DNA of 64,000 nucleotides from Nocardia australiensis (GTDB lineage: Bacteria > Actinomycetota > Actinomycetes > Mycobacteriales > Mycobacteriaceae): assembly GCF_020733705.1 (NCBI RefSeq), contig NZ_JAJFZM010000001.1, forward strand, positions 2,604,001 through 2,668,000, in the 5' to 3' direction. The notes under the pieces were generated by a model. That model saw only the letters and a program-made list of their open reading frames with translations, did not search any database and was not told the DNA's origin. A program made the position numbers and the translations under genes. Of the stretch, positions 44,320-52,714 are shown piece after piece; position 1 is the stretch's first letter, and each line of letters opens with the position of its first letter.

Positions 44320-45186
44320 CTACCTGAGGTGCCCGAGCAGGGTGCGCAGGATCGTTTCAGCGTGTGTCCACAAGACCGCGCCCCCGATGCCGGGCACGAT
44401 ATGCCGCCGCGCTTCGGGAATGCGGTCAGCGAGCGAACTTCCGAGGTCTGGGGAGTGGCTGGTGTCCTGTTCGCCGTACCAGAGATCCACGGGTACACCG
44501 ATCGTCGTCAGATCGAACGGCCAGCGGCCCATGGCTAGGACCGTGTCACGGGCGTAGCCGGCAGGACCGGGGGCGAACGCCTCCCTCAAACAGCGACGGT
44601 AGCTGCGCTCGAACGTGGGGTCACGGTAGACGGCAAGGTCGGATGCGGGGCTCGATTCGATGACCATCTGCCACATGGTGTCTGGGGCCAACGTCGCGAA
44701 GAAGCTCTCCGCGTCGTCCGGGTCCGATGCGGTCAGGTCGACCAGTCCGCGGAGTTGATCCGGCAGGGCGTCCGCGAACCACGGGGCCGCCACCTCGTCT
44801 GCGCCCGACACGATCGCGAGCGCGCCACTGATACCCGTCGCGGCGCAGGCAAGCGCAAAGGGCGCGCCCTGAGAGTTGCCGACCATCGCGGGCCTGCCCA
44901 ACCCACGCAGCGCTGCGAACTCGTCGACATCTGCTGCGAAGTCGCGAAACGACTTGCCGGGCTGCGGTGTCGACACTCCCAAGCCTGGACGGTCGAGCGA
45001 GATGAGACGCACGCCGAGTGCCTCCAGTGCGCCCGCGCCGAAACCGAGTGATCGGGTGGTGGCGGCGCCCGGGCACAGCAACACGGGAATCCCGTCTTGG
45101 TGACCCCATTCGGCCCACCCGATTACCCGCCCGCTTGCCAAATGCACTTCACCCAACCGGGCTGGCTCCGAGATGTCGACAGTCAT
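44320..45186 (-). CDS. Alpha/beta hydrolase
   Basis: 288 residues. VLLCPGAATTRSLGFG supplies the oxyanion site, GNSQGAPFAL the nucleophile Ser, DLWYGEQDTSHSPD the acidic residue, and the C-terminal AVLWTHAETILRTLL lies where the His is expected (IVPGIGGAVLWTH). Start at 45186 rather than 45249 as the protein character begins there. Substrate unknown. Stands alone between intergenic DNA. Confidence 0.85.
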   Translation of the reverse strand: MTVDISEPARLGEVHLASGRVIGWAEWGHQDGIPVLLCPGAATTRSLGFGAGALEALGVRLISLDRPGLGVSTPQPGKSFRDFAADVDEFAALRGLGRPAMVGNSQGAPFALACAATGISGALAIVSGADEVAAPWFADALPDQLRGLVDLTASDPDDAESFFATLAPDTMWQMVIESSPASDLAVYRDPTFERSYRRCLREAFAPGPAGYARDTVLAMGRWPFDLTTIGVPVDLWYGEQDTSHSPDLGSSLADRIPEARRHIVPGIGGAVLWTHAETILRTLLGHLR

Positions 45187-45743
45187 GGTCGCAATTGTCG
45201 CCGACCGTGGTCGCGGCCCGCCACCGATTATGGCGGCGCCCTGCCGCACCCGATGGCGGTTACCAGAGGGCGATACAGTTCCTCAACATTCACGGGCCGC
45301 CGCAAGACCTCCAACGGCCACGAATTGCGTTCGCGCAAACTCTGATTCGCACGAATTCGTGGACTGACAAGGTCAATATCCGTAACTACTCCGGCGCTTT
45401 CGTACGCTGGTGCAATACGGCGGCCGGTATCCGGACCGCCTCGCCCGCATCGCGCAACTCGCCGGGCCCCACCGCCCCGCAGCCCCGGGCGCGCCCGGGG
45501 CGGCGATCGATCAGCCCACGCTGGATTTCCCGCCCGAACCCACGGCGCCGAAGTGATGGCGAAATTCGCCTGGAAACACCTGGCCATAGCGGTGCCGGAT
45601 GCCGGGGATTGCGGCAAGTTATCCACTCGAATAATATTATCCGAGTGGATAACAAATCCTTCCGTGATGGTTGCGGTCACGGTGCGCCGCAGCGCCATCC
45701 ACCGGTAAACCCGCCCGACCACAGGCAAGCCCGTGCGGTGGCG
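45187..45743. other. 557-bp region with a gene relic and a long palindrome
   Basis: From a TAA near 45381 to a TGA at 45554-45556 the plus strand reads RTLVQYGGRYPDRLARIAQL and QPTLDFPPEPTAPK, convincingly the C-terminal end of some protein, but no start or upstream coding part exists; it is probably a truncated relic. A near-perfect 36-bp palindrome follows at 45618-45653. Other frames on both strands look antisense. Confidence 0.5.
45618..45653. promoter_or_regulatory. 36-bp near-perfect palindrome upstream of the TetR-SDR operon
   Basis: GTTATCCACTCG at one end, CGAGTGGATAAC at the other, ATAATATTAT in the centre; only one symmetric pair differs. The centre is AT-rich and can serve as -10 in either direction, so binding would block promoters directly. 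About 90 bp before the TetR start. Confidence 0.8.
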
Positions 45744-46325
45744 ATGACCACCCGCGAGGCGGCGACCGCGGCTCGTAAAGACCAGATCACCGGCGCCGCG
45801 ATCGCGTTGCTGGGTGAGCACGGCTACCAGGCCACCACCCTGGAGGCCATCTGCAAGGAGGCCGGGCTCAGCAGTAAACGGCTGATCACCTACCACTTCT
45901 CCAGCAAGGACGAGCTGTTCGCGGCCGTTGCCGATCAGATCGCCGCCGACGCCGAGGCTTCCATACAGTCCGCCCTCGCAGCTGCGACCATCGCCCGCGA
46001 ACTGCTCGCCACCGTCATTCGGGCAAACGTGGCGTTCATCGCCGGCCACTTACCGCAGGTGCGAGCGCTTCAGCAGATCCTTCTCAACGGCGGTCACGGC
46101 GTCTGGGAGCGACACCACATCGAATCGCTGGACGGGCTGGCCCGCCTGTTCGCCCAGGGGCAGCGCACCGGAGCGTTCCGGCCTTTCGACCCGCACGTCA
46201 TGGCTGCGGCGCTGAGAGCCTCCATCGACAGCGTCGTCCCTCTGCTAGCCGCTGGACTCGACCCCGGCCCGTGTGGAAACGAACTGGTCGAACTCTTCGA
46301 CCGAGCCACGAGACAACAGACCTGA
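45744..46325 (+). CDS. TetR family regulator
   Basis: 193 residues. HTH KDQITGAAIALLGEHGYQATTLEAICKEAGLSSKRLITYHFSSKDELF. The C-terminal domain is helical (IARELLATVIRANVAFIAGHL). ATG 45744; a GTG six bases earlier is also in frame. It is followed 38 bp later by an SDR gene and preceded by the 36-bp palindrome, so it most likely regulates itself and that SDR. Confidence 0.9.
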   Translation: MTTREAATAARKDQITGAAIALLGEHGYQATTLEAICKEAGLSSKRLITYHFSSKDELFAAVADQIAADAEASIQSALAAATIARELLATVIRANVAFIAGHLPQVRALQQILLNGGHGVWERHHIESLDGLARLFAQGQRTGAFRPFDPHVMAAALRASIDSVVPLLAAGLDPGPCGNELVELFDRATRQQT

Positions 46326-46362
46326 CCCGACCGCACGGCCGGCCCACACGAAGGACCCAGCA

Positions 46363-47151
46363 ATGACATACACAGGGGTTGCCAGACGGACGTACGTCGT
46401 GACCGGCTCCGCATCGGGCATCGGCGCCGCGACCACGAAAATACTGCGTGAGCGCGGCGCCGAGGTCATCGCGTGCGACCTCGGCGACGCCGATATCCAG
46501 GCAGATCTGTCCACGCCCGAAGGGCGGCAGTCGCTGGTCGACCAGGTAACCGAGCGTGGGCACATCGACGCCGTGCTCGCCATCGCGGGAGGCGGCAAAA
46601 CCGGCCTCATCGAGACGAACTACTTCGGTGCTGTCTCGACGCTGGAAGGGCTACGGCCGCTGCTGGCGCAGAGCGAGGCACCCCGAGCCGTGGTCGTTTC
46701 GTCGACGTCGTCGCTGGCGCCCGCAGACGAGCGCGTGGTGCAGGCATGTCTCGACGGCGACGAAGCCGCCGCCCTCGCCTACCTCGACGCGGACCCATCC
46801 CTCGGTGGCGCTACCGGCGCCTATGGCATTGCAAAGCGTGCGCTGAATCGCTGGGTACGCAAGGTCGCCGCAACACCGGACTGGGCAGGAGCCGGCATCG
46901 CACTCAACGTCGTCGCACCCGGCGTCGTCGACACACCCGCCGCCTCCTGGATCTTCGCAAGCGAGGCGACACGTACCGCCGTGGAGGCCGCAGCGCCACA
47001 GCCGTTCGGCGGCTTTCCCGGGCGACCGGAGTGGGTAGGCGAACTCATCTGCTGGCTCGCCGGTGCGCACAACCGATTCGTGACCGGTCAAGTCATCTTC
47101 GCCGACGGCGGCGCGGAGACAGCGCTGATCGGAGACGTCCACTGGCGCTGA
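46363..47151 (+). CDS. SDR oxidoreductase, 3-alpha-hydroxysteroid dehydrogenase/carbonyl reductase-like
   Basis: 262 residues. TGSASGIGAAT at the N-terminus, LAIAGGGKTG, VVSSTSSLAPAD, then an insertion of about 28 residues before the catalytic YGIAKRALNRW. That insertion is a feature of 3-alpha-HSD/carbonyl reductases, so a steroid or carbonyl substrate is likely (inference). AAGGA nine bases before the ATG. Second gene of the TetR-SDR operon. Confidence 0.9.
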   Translation: MTYTGVARRTYVVTGSASGIGAATTKILRERGAEVIACDLGDADIQADLSTPEGRQSLVDQVTERGHIDAVLAIAGGGKTGLIETNYFGAVSTLEGLRPLLAQSEAPRAVVVSSTSSLAPADERVVQACLDGDEAAALAYLDADPSLGGATGAYGIAKRALNRWVRKVAATPDWAGAGIALNVVAPGVVDTPAASWIFASEATRTAVEAAAPQPFGGFPGRPEWVGELICWLAGAHNRFVTGQVIFADGGAETALIGDVHWR

Positions 47152-47255
47152 CCGCCACCGATTCGGTCGGTGCGGACTATCGCGAACCTGCACACTGCAC
47201 GGGCTGACCATCTGCCGGTCAGCCACACAGCAAACCCCAGGAGCAGCACTATCAG

Positions 47256-47474
47256 ATGCCCGACAACAACGCCGACGCAGCAGAACTCGCCGAGATGCTC
47301 TAATTCCTCAACAACTGGCTCGCCGCCGACCAGGACGCACGCATCGCCCTCGACCGATACATCGGCCGCGCCCACGCCTCGCGCAGCGTCCGCGACGACC
47401 TCTACAGATTCAGCATCCTGCTTGGAGGCACCTACGAAACCCACGCCGGCACAGACAACTCGACAGCATCCTGA
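47256..47474 (+). pseudogene. Small helical protein gene with an in-frame stop
   Basis: ATG 47256 reads MPDNNADAAELAEML, then TAA at 47301-47303, then FLNNWLAADQDARIALDRYIG and YRFSILLGGTYETHAG in the same frame to TGA 47472-47474. Without the TAA it would be one 72-residue helical protein; the TAA could be a GAA or CAA codon mutated. AGGAG lies about ten bases upstream. Sequencing error is possible. Confidence 0.55.
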
Positions 47475-47645
47475 CTTGCCGAGAACCCACAAGACACAGC
47501 TCCACCGCACTCCCACAGCCGCCACCCCGAAACCGACACCGCGGTCTCCGAAGTGACGTCACTTTTCGTCTGCACAAATCGCCGTTCGACGCGGCGAGTG
47601 ACGCCCAAATTCACCAGGAACTGACGTCAGATTTCACCGGTCTAA

Positions 47646-47783
47646 TCAGACGGCGAGATGGAACGTGTCGGAGGTGCGGGTGTAACGTCCAGCGACTGCT
47701 TCGGACATATCGTCGCTCGCCCGTATGAGGTTGGCAGTGAGCTGTTTGAGAAGCATGGCCCCCTTTGAAGCGAGATCAGCCAT
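47646..47783 (-). CDS. Very small T7SS-operon-associated protein (45 aa)
   Basis: ATG 47783 with GGAG about seven bases upstream encodes MADLASKGAMLLKQLTANLI then RASDDMSEAVAGRYTRTSDT and HLAV. It looks like a genuine helical protein, although below usual length cut-offs. It overlaps the preceding minus-strand fragment by eight bases, as the last gene of the operon that starts at 50372. No family recognised. Confidence 0.55.
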   Translation of the reverse strand: MADLASKGAMLLKQLTANLIRASDDMSEAVAGRYTRTSDTFHLAV

Positions 47784-48009
47784 GGGTGAACTCCGCTGGA
47801 CCGGCATCCAGGTGAGTGCGGTGTCCAGCGATGGACTCGTTGGCCCAGACGGTTCTTAATCGCTTCGGCACGGTGAGAGAGGTCCGCAATTGCACCGCCT
47901 TAGCAACAAACTCGAGATAGTTCGCGATATGACTTTCGTCTAGCTGAAACTTAACATCCGTTGCGGCAGGTTCCCAAGGTTGTGGATAGGACTTGGCAGC
48001 TGCTGCATC
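47776..48009 (-). pseudogene. Coding fragment without a start codon, tail of the T7SS-like operon
   Basis: Immediately after the TAA of the gene at 48010 the same strand reads AAAAKSYPQPWEPAATDVKF, LDESHIANYLEFVAKAVQLR and TVPKRLRTVWANESIAGHRT, ending at TGA 47776-47778. The sequence is clearly protein-like, but the frame contains no ATG, and the only GTG is at codon ~40. An ATG in another frame at about 48003 is next to the stop, so a one-base frameshift soon after it would restore a normal gene. Confidence 0.55.
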
Positions 48010-48792
48010 TTATCCGCCAGGTATAGCACGCATCGCGTCGCGAAAGCCTGGGTGAGCTTGTACGAATACGAACTTTTCATCATCGATCGGACGGAACGTC
48101 ACCGGCTGTGTGGTCTTTCTGAAAAATAACATGGCTACCAAAAGCCCGATTGGAATCGTGCCCGGAAATACTGCCAAAGCCAGCGGGATAACCACTATCT
48201 CACCTATATTCCTTGCCCATTCAGGCGTTATCTCTGCCCAGCCCGCGGCGCACACGACCACGAAGTTAATCAGGATTGCGCCCATCACGTACGCGAGAAT
48301 GGCGGCGATACGGCGACACCACCGATTGGAACGTTCGCACTGATCGCAGATCGGCCAATCTCCGACCAGGAGCGTCGATGCCGGCGCGGCCCTGTCATCA
48401 AACCGGGAGGACGTAGGTTTGCCAGGGTGCCTGGGATGGTCGAGCGTGTTGTAGAAGGTGGTTCTGAACCGCATTTTCGATACTGCCGGGCGCCCGTGCC
48501 GGCTGCATACGTCCGGAATTTCTTGGGCGATCTCCAATTCCAGCGGTTCGACGGTCCTCAGCCGGCTCTCCATGTAGAGAATTGTGGATGACGGTAGGGG
48601 CTCCTGGCATCGGCGCAAGCGGACCGCCACGTCACCCATGCCGATCCACCGATAGTTGTTCATCGGAGTCAGCCGAAACGTAGGCGGCCGGTCGGCCGAT
48701 GGTGCCGACAACAATGGCGAGCCATGTGCAATCTCCCGTTCATACCAGCCACCCGCGTTGGCGTCGGTCTTGGTAGTAGAGGTCGTCATCAT
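48010..48792 (-). CDS. Membrane protein with cysteine motifs, T7SS-like operon
   Basis: About 260 residues; the start is uncertain (48792 used; 48822 and internal ATGs such as MNNYRWIGM are possible). A central region has VCSRHGRPAV and WPICDQCERSNRWC, which look like paired metal-binding knuckles, then two membrane helices (AILAYVMGAILINFVVVCAAG, IVVIPLALAVFPGTIPIGLLVAMLFF) and a short cytoplasmic tail. Overlaps the upstream gene. The function is unknown; nocardial loci often place such proteins behind WXG-type genes (from memory). Confidence 0.65.
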   Translation of the reverse strand: MMTTSTTKTDANAGGWYEREIAHGSPLLSAPSADRPPTFRLTPMNNYRWIGMGDVAVRLRRCQEPLPSSTILYMESRLRTVEPLELEIAQEIPDVCSRHGRPAVSKMRFRTTFYNTLDHPRHPGKPTSSRFDDRAAPASTLLVGDWPICDQCERSNRWCRRIAAILAYVMGAILINFVVVCAAGWAEITPEWARNIGEIVVIPLALAVFPGTIPIGLLVAMLFFRKTTQPVTFRPIDDEKFVFVQAHPGFRDAMRAIPGG

Positions 48793-49294
48793 CTGGTTCG
48801 TCCGGCATGACGACCCGATCACGGTTGGGTTTGCGAGTTCCGGGAATTACATTGCGCGCCGGTCCGGGATCATTGCCGTGTGACACGTCGGGTGCCGGAT
48901 TTGGCGGTGTCGTGGGTGTCGGAATCGATTGGGCTCGAATAGTCGACGTGTTTTGGTGGCTCTCGGCGCTGGGCGGTGTATCGGGTACCTCGTTGCGGTA
49001 ATTCTCGAGTATCTTCTCCCCGGCTTCGGCTAGCCGCCGCATCTCCTCGGGTGTCTTGCCGGCCATATCGGCTGCGATCTTCGGCATCGCGGCGTCGCTG
49101 AAGCGCAGGAACGACTCGCTCTGTGCGAGGTCGCGCAAGCTTCCCTTGCCATTCATGATGTCTCGGAGTTGCTGTTTCAGATCGTTGTCGATACCAGGAT
49201 TTTCGGCAAGAATCTTCAACGCCTTCGAAAGGTGGCGTGACATACCGATATCGCCATTGACCGTATCGAGCATCGGTTCATTTTCACGTTTCAT
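48740..49294 (-). CDS. T7SS-operon protein, helical N-terminus and disordered tail
   Basis: 184 residues. Helical first part (MSRHLSKALKILAENPG, QQLRDIMNGKGSLRDLAQ, EEMRRLAEAGEKILENYRNE), then a Pro/Thr-rich disordered tail ending in acidic DEPDDDDLYYQDRRQRG. No signal or metal motif. Start overlaps the upstream stop by one base. The YxxxD/E-like acidic-tyrosine tail recalls the secretion signal area of T7SS substrates, though not strictly matched. No family recognised. Confidence 0.65.
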   Translation of the reverse strand: MKRENEPMLDTVNGDIGMSRHLSKALKILAENPGIDNDLKQQLRDIMNGKGSLRDLAQSESFLRFSDAAMPKIAADMAGKTPEEMRRLAEAGEKILENYRNEVPDTPPSAESHQNTSTIRAQSIPTPTTPPNPAPDVSHGNDPGPARNVIPGTRKPNRDRVVMPDEPDDDDLYYQDRRQRGWLV

Positions 49295-50055
49295 TACGAA
49301 ACCCCAGGATGATCGTAGGGGGAGCTCGGAAGTGCCGGGATCTGCGAGGCTTCCACAGCCGAACTGATTCCCGCGGACATCAGTCCGACCACGGCCTCGG
49401 AGGCATTAACCATATGACCGAGATTGCCTATAATCGTGGCAACCTTCAACCCCATTAATGCGGCGATGGCCGCTGCGACCGCCTTCAGTGCAACCCCGAC
49501 CTCAACGCCTACAATGGTAGAATCCGCTGACAAAGCTGCCACCCAGGTTACGAACCACTCGATTGCCAAGTCGCCGAGGTATTGCACCAGATCGGCGATC
49601 CCGTTGGCCATTCCATAGGAAGCCAGTGCAAAGGCGGAAATCTCGTCAGCGACCTTGCTCAAGGGTTCGGTCTGGCCGTCGAGGGCGGCGGTCAGTGATG
49701 AGAAATAGGACCGCGCGCTCTCGGCCGCATTTCCCTGCCAGGATTTCTCCACGTTGCTCATGGCGGAATCTATCGCTTCGTGGTATGCGCTGTTGTATTC
49801 GGAAAGTTTGCGGATTGCGTCGGCGGATTTCTGTAGGGCAACCCAATCTCCGGAGAGATTGTTGGTAATGGTACCGATGCAGTTGAATCCGCTGCTGCCG
49901 GTAAAGCCGACGGTCGCCATAGCGATGAGGTTGTTCAAATGGTACGACATGCTGGTGCCGTTACCGCTGATGACGAGTTCGACGTAGTCGTGGACCGGAT
50001 CCGAGGGTTCCGGCTCGGATAGCTTTTCGACGGGATATTCGGTAGCTGTTGTCAC
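49294..50055 (-). CDS. WXG100-like protein with a hydrophobic C-terminal half
   Basis: 253 residues. Residues ~70-150 form a WXG100 hairpin: LSEYNSAYHEAIDSAMSNVEKSWQGNAAESARSYFSSL, with the W-Q-G turn. The second half is hydrophobic (EWFVTWVAALSADSTIVGVEVGV, LKAVAAAIAALMGLKVATIIGNL), like channel-forming T7SS effectors. Overlaps the preceding gene by four bases (ATGA). Probably secreted by an ESX system encoded elsewhere. Confidence 0.8.
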   Translation of the reverse strand: MTTATEYPVEKLSEPEPSDPVHDYVELVISGNGTSMSYHLNNLIAMATVGFTGSSGFNCIGTITNNLSGDWVALQKSADAIRKLSEYNSAYHEAIDSAMSNVEKSWQGNAAESARSYFSSLTAALDGQTEPLSKVADEISAFALASYGMANGIADLVQYLGDLAIEWFVTWVAALSADSTIVGVEVGVALKAVAAAIAALMGLKVATIIGNLGHMVNASEAVVGLMSAGISSAVEASQIPALPSSPYDHPGVS

Positions 50056-50372
50056 TTACCTATTCTCCCGTAGTAGTTATCCATGTCTTTAGCTCGCTCG
50101 AATTCGGTCGTTCGATACATCCTTGATGCATTCGTCAACTCCGTGGATGAATTGTCGGTTACAGTTCCTAGGCGTTCGTAATTAGATTTCAGTTGTTCAC
50201 AGACTTCTTGTAGTTGATCGAGTAGAGGCGTGAGTACGAGACCGCCACTGCTTTGCACTTCGAGCCATTCCTTGGCGTACGTCACGGCCTGAGTATTGTC
50301 TTCAGCTATCTTCCATAATCCACGTGCCGCCAAGTCGATATCGTCTGGACTGACTTTGAACTGTTCGGTCAA
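50052..50372 (-). CDS. ESX-1 type secreted-protein-like (EspC/DUF2580 group)
   Basis: 106 residues, helical: FKVSPDDIDLAARGLWKIAEDNTQAVTYAKEWL, then LDQLQEVCEQLKSNYERLGTVTD. Matches the small first component placed before WXG100-like genes in many nocardial clusters. First gene of an operon of at least five coding units (50372 to 47646), nearly all overlapping. Confidence 0.75.
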   Translation of the reverse strand: MTEQFKVSPDDIDLAARGLWKIAEDNTQAVTYAKEWLEVQSSGGLVLTPLLDQLQEVCEQLKSNYERLGTVTDNSSTELTNASRMYRTTEFERAKDMDNYYGRIGK

Positions 50373-50622
50373 TCTATGCCCTGCCGTTCCTGTGATCGTC
50401 GCTCTCGAAGTAGAGCAGGTCGGTGCCTCTATATATCTGACGCAGCACAGTGTGCTGCGGTTCCATCGACTCGGCGCAGAGCTCTTGCTTGGTCTCGCCG
50501 ACCTTGGCGTTGTGTGCTCCGGTGGGGAGTTGTCCGGCGGTTCCGCATCTTTGGCGACGTGGTCGTGCGCGGGAGGAGTGGGTGGTCAGGTCAGCGAGGC
50601 GCTGCTTGTGCGCCCGCCGAGC

Positions 50623-51168
50623 TCATCGGCGGTAGGTGTTCGGTGGGTAGGACTGTGGGGGAAAACTGTTGGGGTGGTAGGTGTTCGGTGGTGCGGCGGG
50701 CGGTAGGGGGTGTGCGCGTAGTGCGGCGAAGTCGCGGCGGCGGACTGCGACGAGGTTGCGACCGTATTCGGCTTGCCATGGGTCTTCGTCGTCGAAGATC
50801 ATGCCGCCGATCGTCAGGAAGACGCGCAGGAAATACCACTCGAGCAGTCGGCCGAACGACGGCCGGTCTCCGTCACTGCCACGGATGAGGACCAGTCCGA
50901 CAACGGCTTTGCCGAGGGTGGCGTGGGTTATGCGCTGAATCACCGTGGTGTGTATGAACGAGGCCGCCGCGTATACGACCACCAGCAGCGCTGCCCAGAC
51001 CAGTCCGGTGTCCCTGCCGACGACGGCGAGCGCGACACCGGCGTGCAACAGCATATCGACGAGAACCGCTACATGGGAACGCAATTCGCGCGGCGAGGGG
51101 TATCGGGGGTCGTTTGTGTCGCCGTGAAATTTGGCCTGATGCATCCCCAGCGACGACAAGAAGTCCAC
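50623..51168 (-). CDS. RDD family membrane protein
   Basis: 181 residues. NDPRYPSPRELRSHVAVLVDMLL starts the RDD domain; three membrane helices (VALAVVGRDTGLVWAALLVVV and others), the family signature THATLGKAVVGLVLIRGSDGDRPSFGRLLEWYFLR, and a Pro/Tyr-rich tail (NSFPPQSYPPNTYRR). GTG 51168 or ATG 51144 may start it. Sits just downstream of dacB on the same strand, a layout repeated at 58824-60221. Confidence 0.85.
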   Translation of the reverse strand: MDFLSSLGMHQAKFHGDTNDPRYPSPRELRSHVAVLVDMLLHAGVALAVVGRDTGLVWAALLVVVYAAASFIHTTVIQRITHATLGKAVVGLVLIRGSDGDRPSFGRLLEWYFLRVFLTIGGMIFDDEDPWQAEYGRNLVAVRRRDFAALRAHPLPPAAPPNTYHPNSFPPQSYPPNTYRR

Positions 51169-51225
51169 GCCGAAGATCCTCGCATGCCACGGAATCCGGA
51201 GCGTCGAGGTGAACCTCGGCGCGGG

Positions 51226-52533
51226 CTAGCGCTTGCGGCGCAGTCCGCGCGCGCCGAGGAGTATCACCACGATCAAGGCGATTCCGCCGATTGTCAGGAA
51301 GGTTCGCATTATGGTGCGGTCGACGTCGTCGGTGGTGGTACCGGACTGCCGACCGGCGTCCTTCGGTGGCGGGGAGGCAAGTGCCGCACCGGTTTTCGAC
51401 GATTCGGAGGTGGCGTCGGAGAGGTTTCCGACAGCGGTGCCGCTTGGGAGGGCGAAGCCATAGTCGAGGAGACGGGCGGCTTGCTGAAAGGGGCGCAGCG
51501 GCAGTACGTCGGCTTTGAGCAGCGTTACCGCGAGCCTGCGTCCATCGCGCTCGGCGGCGGCCACAAAGGTCTGCCTGGCGTCGTCGGTGAAGCCGGTCTT
51601 GCCGCCGATCGCACCTTCGTATTCATAGAGCAGGTGGTTGTCATTGGCGATGGGGAAGCCGGGGTGATCGGTGTCGTCCGGGTTGTTCGGGTCTTTGGGG
51701 AACCCGGGGAAGTCGACCTGCTCGGTGTGGATGAGTTCGGCGAACAGCGGGATCGTCATGGCCTCGCGGAACAGTACCGACAAGTCGTAGGCCGAGGTGC
51801 TCATGCCGGGGCCGTCCAGGCCCGACGGGCTGGCCGCGCGAGTATCCAAGGCGTGCAATGACTTCGCGAGCTCGTTCATTTTCGCCACGGCAGCCGCGTC
51901 GCCGCCGAGCTGGGCGGCGATGGCGTGCGCGGCGTCATTGCCCGACGTCATGATCAGCCCCTGCATCAGTTGCCTGTTGGTGTACTGGCCGCCGGGCCCG
52001 ATGCCGACGCGGGTGCCGTCGGCGTCGCCGTCCTCCTGCGTGCCGGTGACCACCTTGTCCAGATCGAGGGTGCGCAGGGCGACCGTCGCGAGCAGCACCT
52101 TGATGGTGCTGGCCGGACGATAGCGGCCGTGTGGATCCTTGGCGGCGAGCACCTCACCGGTATCCAGATCCGACACCATCCAGGCCGTCGCCGAAATGTC
52201 TTGCGGCACCGGCGGTGCGCCCTTCGGCACGACCACACCGCATTCACCCATCCGCGTCCCGCCCACCGGTGCTGACGGAACCGGCAGCGCGGTCGGTGTC
52301 GGCTCGCCCGGCAACGGAACTTCGGACTCGTCGATCGGTGCGGGCGGATTGGTCTTCTGGGGGCACCCATCGGTGTTCGGCGTCGAGAACGGCGTCGTCG
52401 TGGTGCTCGGCGTTGCGATGCCGGTGGGCGTGGCGAGTGACGCGGGCGCGGCAACGCCCGCGGTCACGGCCGCGGCAGCGACCACCGCGCCAAGGCACAG
52501 CGTGGCGCGGTGGCGAATATCCCGGATGCTCAT
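51226..52533 (-). CDS. dacB: D-alanyl-D-alanine carboxypeptidase (DacB type, S11 family)
   Basis: 435 residues. Signal peptide (CLGAVVAAAAVTAGVAAPA), Pro/Thr-rich linker, then the penicillin-binding S11 domain with the three signature boxes: S-x-x-K (STIK), S-x-N (TSGND) and K-T-G (GGKTGFTDD). A C-terminal helix (MRTFLTIGGIALIVVILLGARGL) anchors it in the membrane. It trims the D-Ala residue from peptidoglycan stem peptides. ATG at 52533 preferred to 52635, where the signal peptide begins. The mycobacterial counterpart is dacB1 near sdh (from memory). Confidence 0.94.
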   Translation of the reverse strand: MSIRDIRHRATLCLGAVVAAAAVTAGVAAPASLATPTGIATPSTTTTPFSTPNTDGCPQKTNPPAPIDESEVPLPGEPTPTALPVPSAPVGGTRMGECGVVVPKGAPPVPQDISATAWMVSDLDTGEVLAAKDPHGRYRPASTIKVLLATVALRTLDLDKVVTGTQEDGDADGTRVGIGPGGQYTNRQLMQGLIMTSGNDAAHAIAAQLGGDAAAVAKMNELAKSLHALDTRAASPSGLDGPGMSTSAYDLSVLFREAMTIPLFAELIHTEQVDFPGFPKDPNNPDDTDHPGFPIANDNHLLYEYEGAIGGKTGFTDDARQTFVAAAERDGRRLAVTLLKADVLPLRPFQQAARLLDYGFALPSGTAVGNLSDATSESSKTGAALASPPPKDAGRQSGTTTDDVDRTIMRTFLTIGGIALIVVILLGARGLRRKR

Positions 52534-52668
52534 CGGCTCAAAGCCTAATGCGCGCCGCCGGAGGAGGCCCGTCTCGGGCTCGCGTCGAGCGGAGTCGAAG
52601 CAGCTGCTCTTGGGCGCGGACGCCGGAACGTCCACGGCTGCCGCCGCAACTATTGACAGAGCCTAGGA

Positions 52669-52704
52669 AATGACAGTTACTATCAAAAAAGTCTAACTAC
52701 CATT
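52669..52704. promoter_or_regulatory. Operator upstream of the MFS-tetR operon
   Basis: AATGACAGTTA and TAACTACCATT match as inverted repeat at 9 of 11 positions, 14 bases apart, 11-46 bp before the MFS start. Likely bound by the TetR encoded at the end of the operon. Confidence 0.6.
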
Positions 52705-52714
52705 TACTGGAGAG

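Noticed and set aside
45228..46049. 273-residue minus-strand frame
   Set aside because: Antisense to the TetR gene and to the 36-bp operator; no protein motifs.
47170..47556. 128-residue plus-strand frame rich in Thr/Pro
   Set aside because: The neighbouring frame (47256-47474) gives a far better helical protein; this one is an out-of-frame reading of it.
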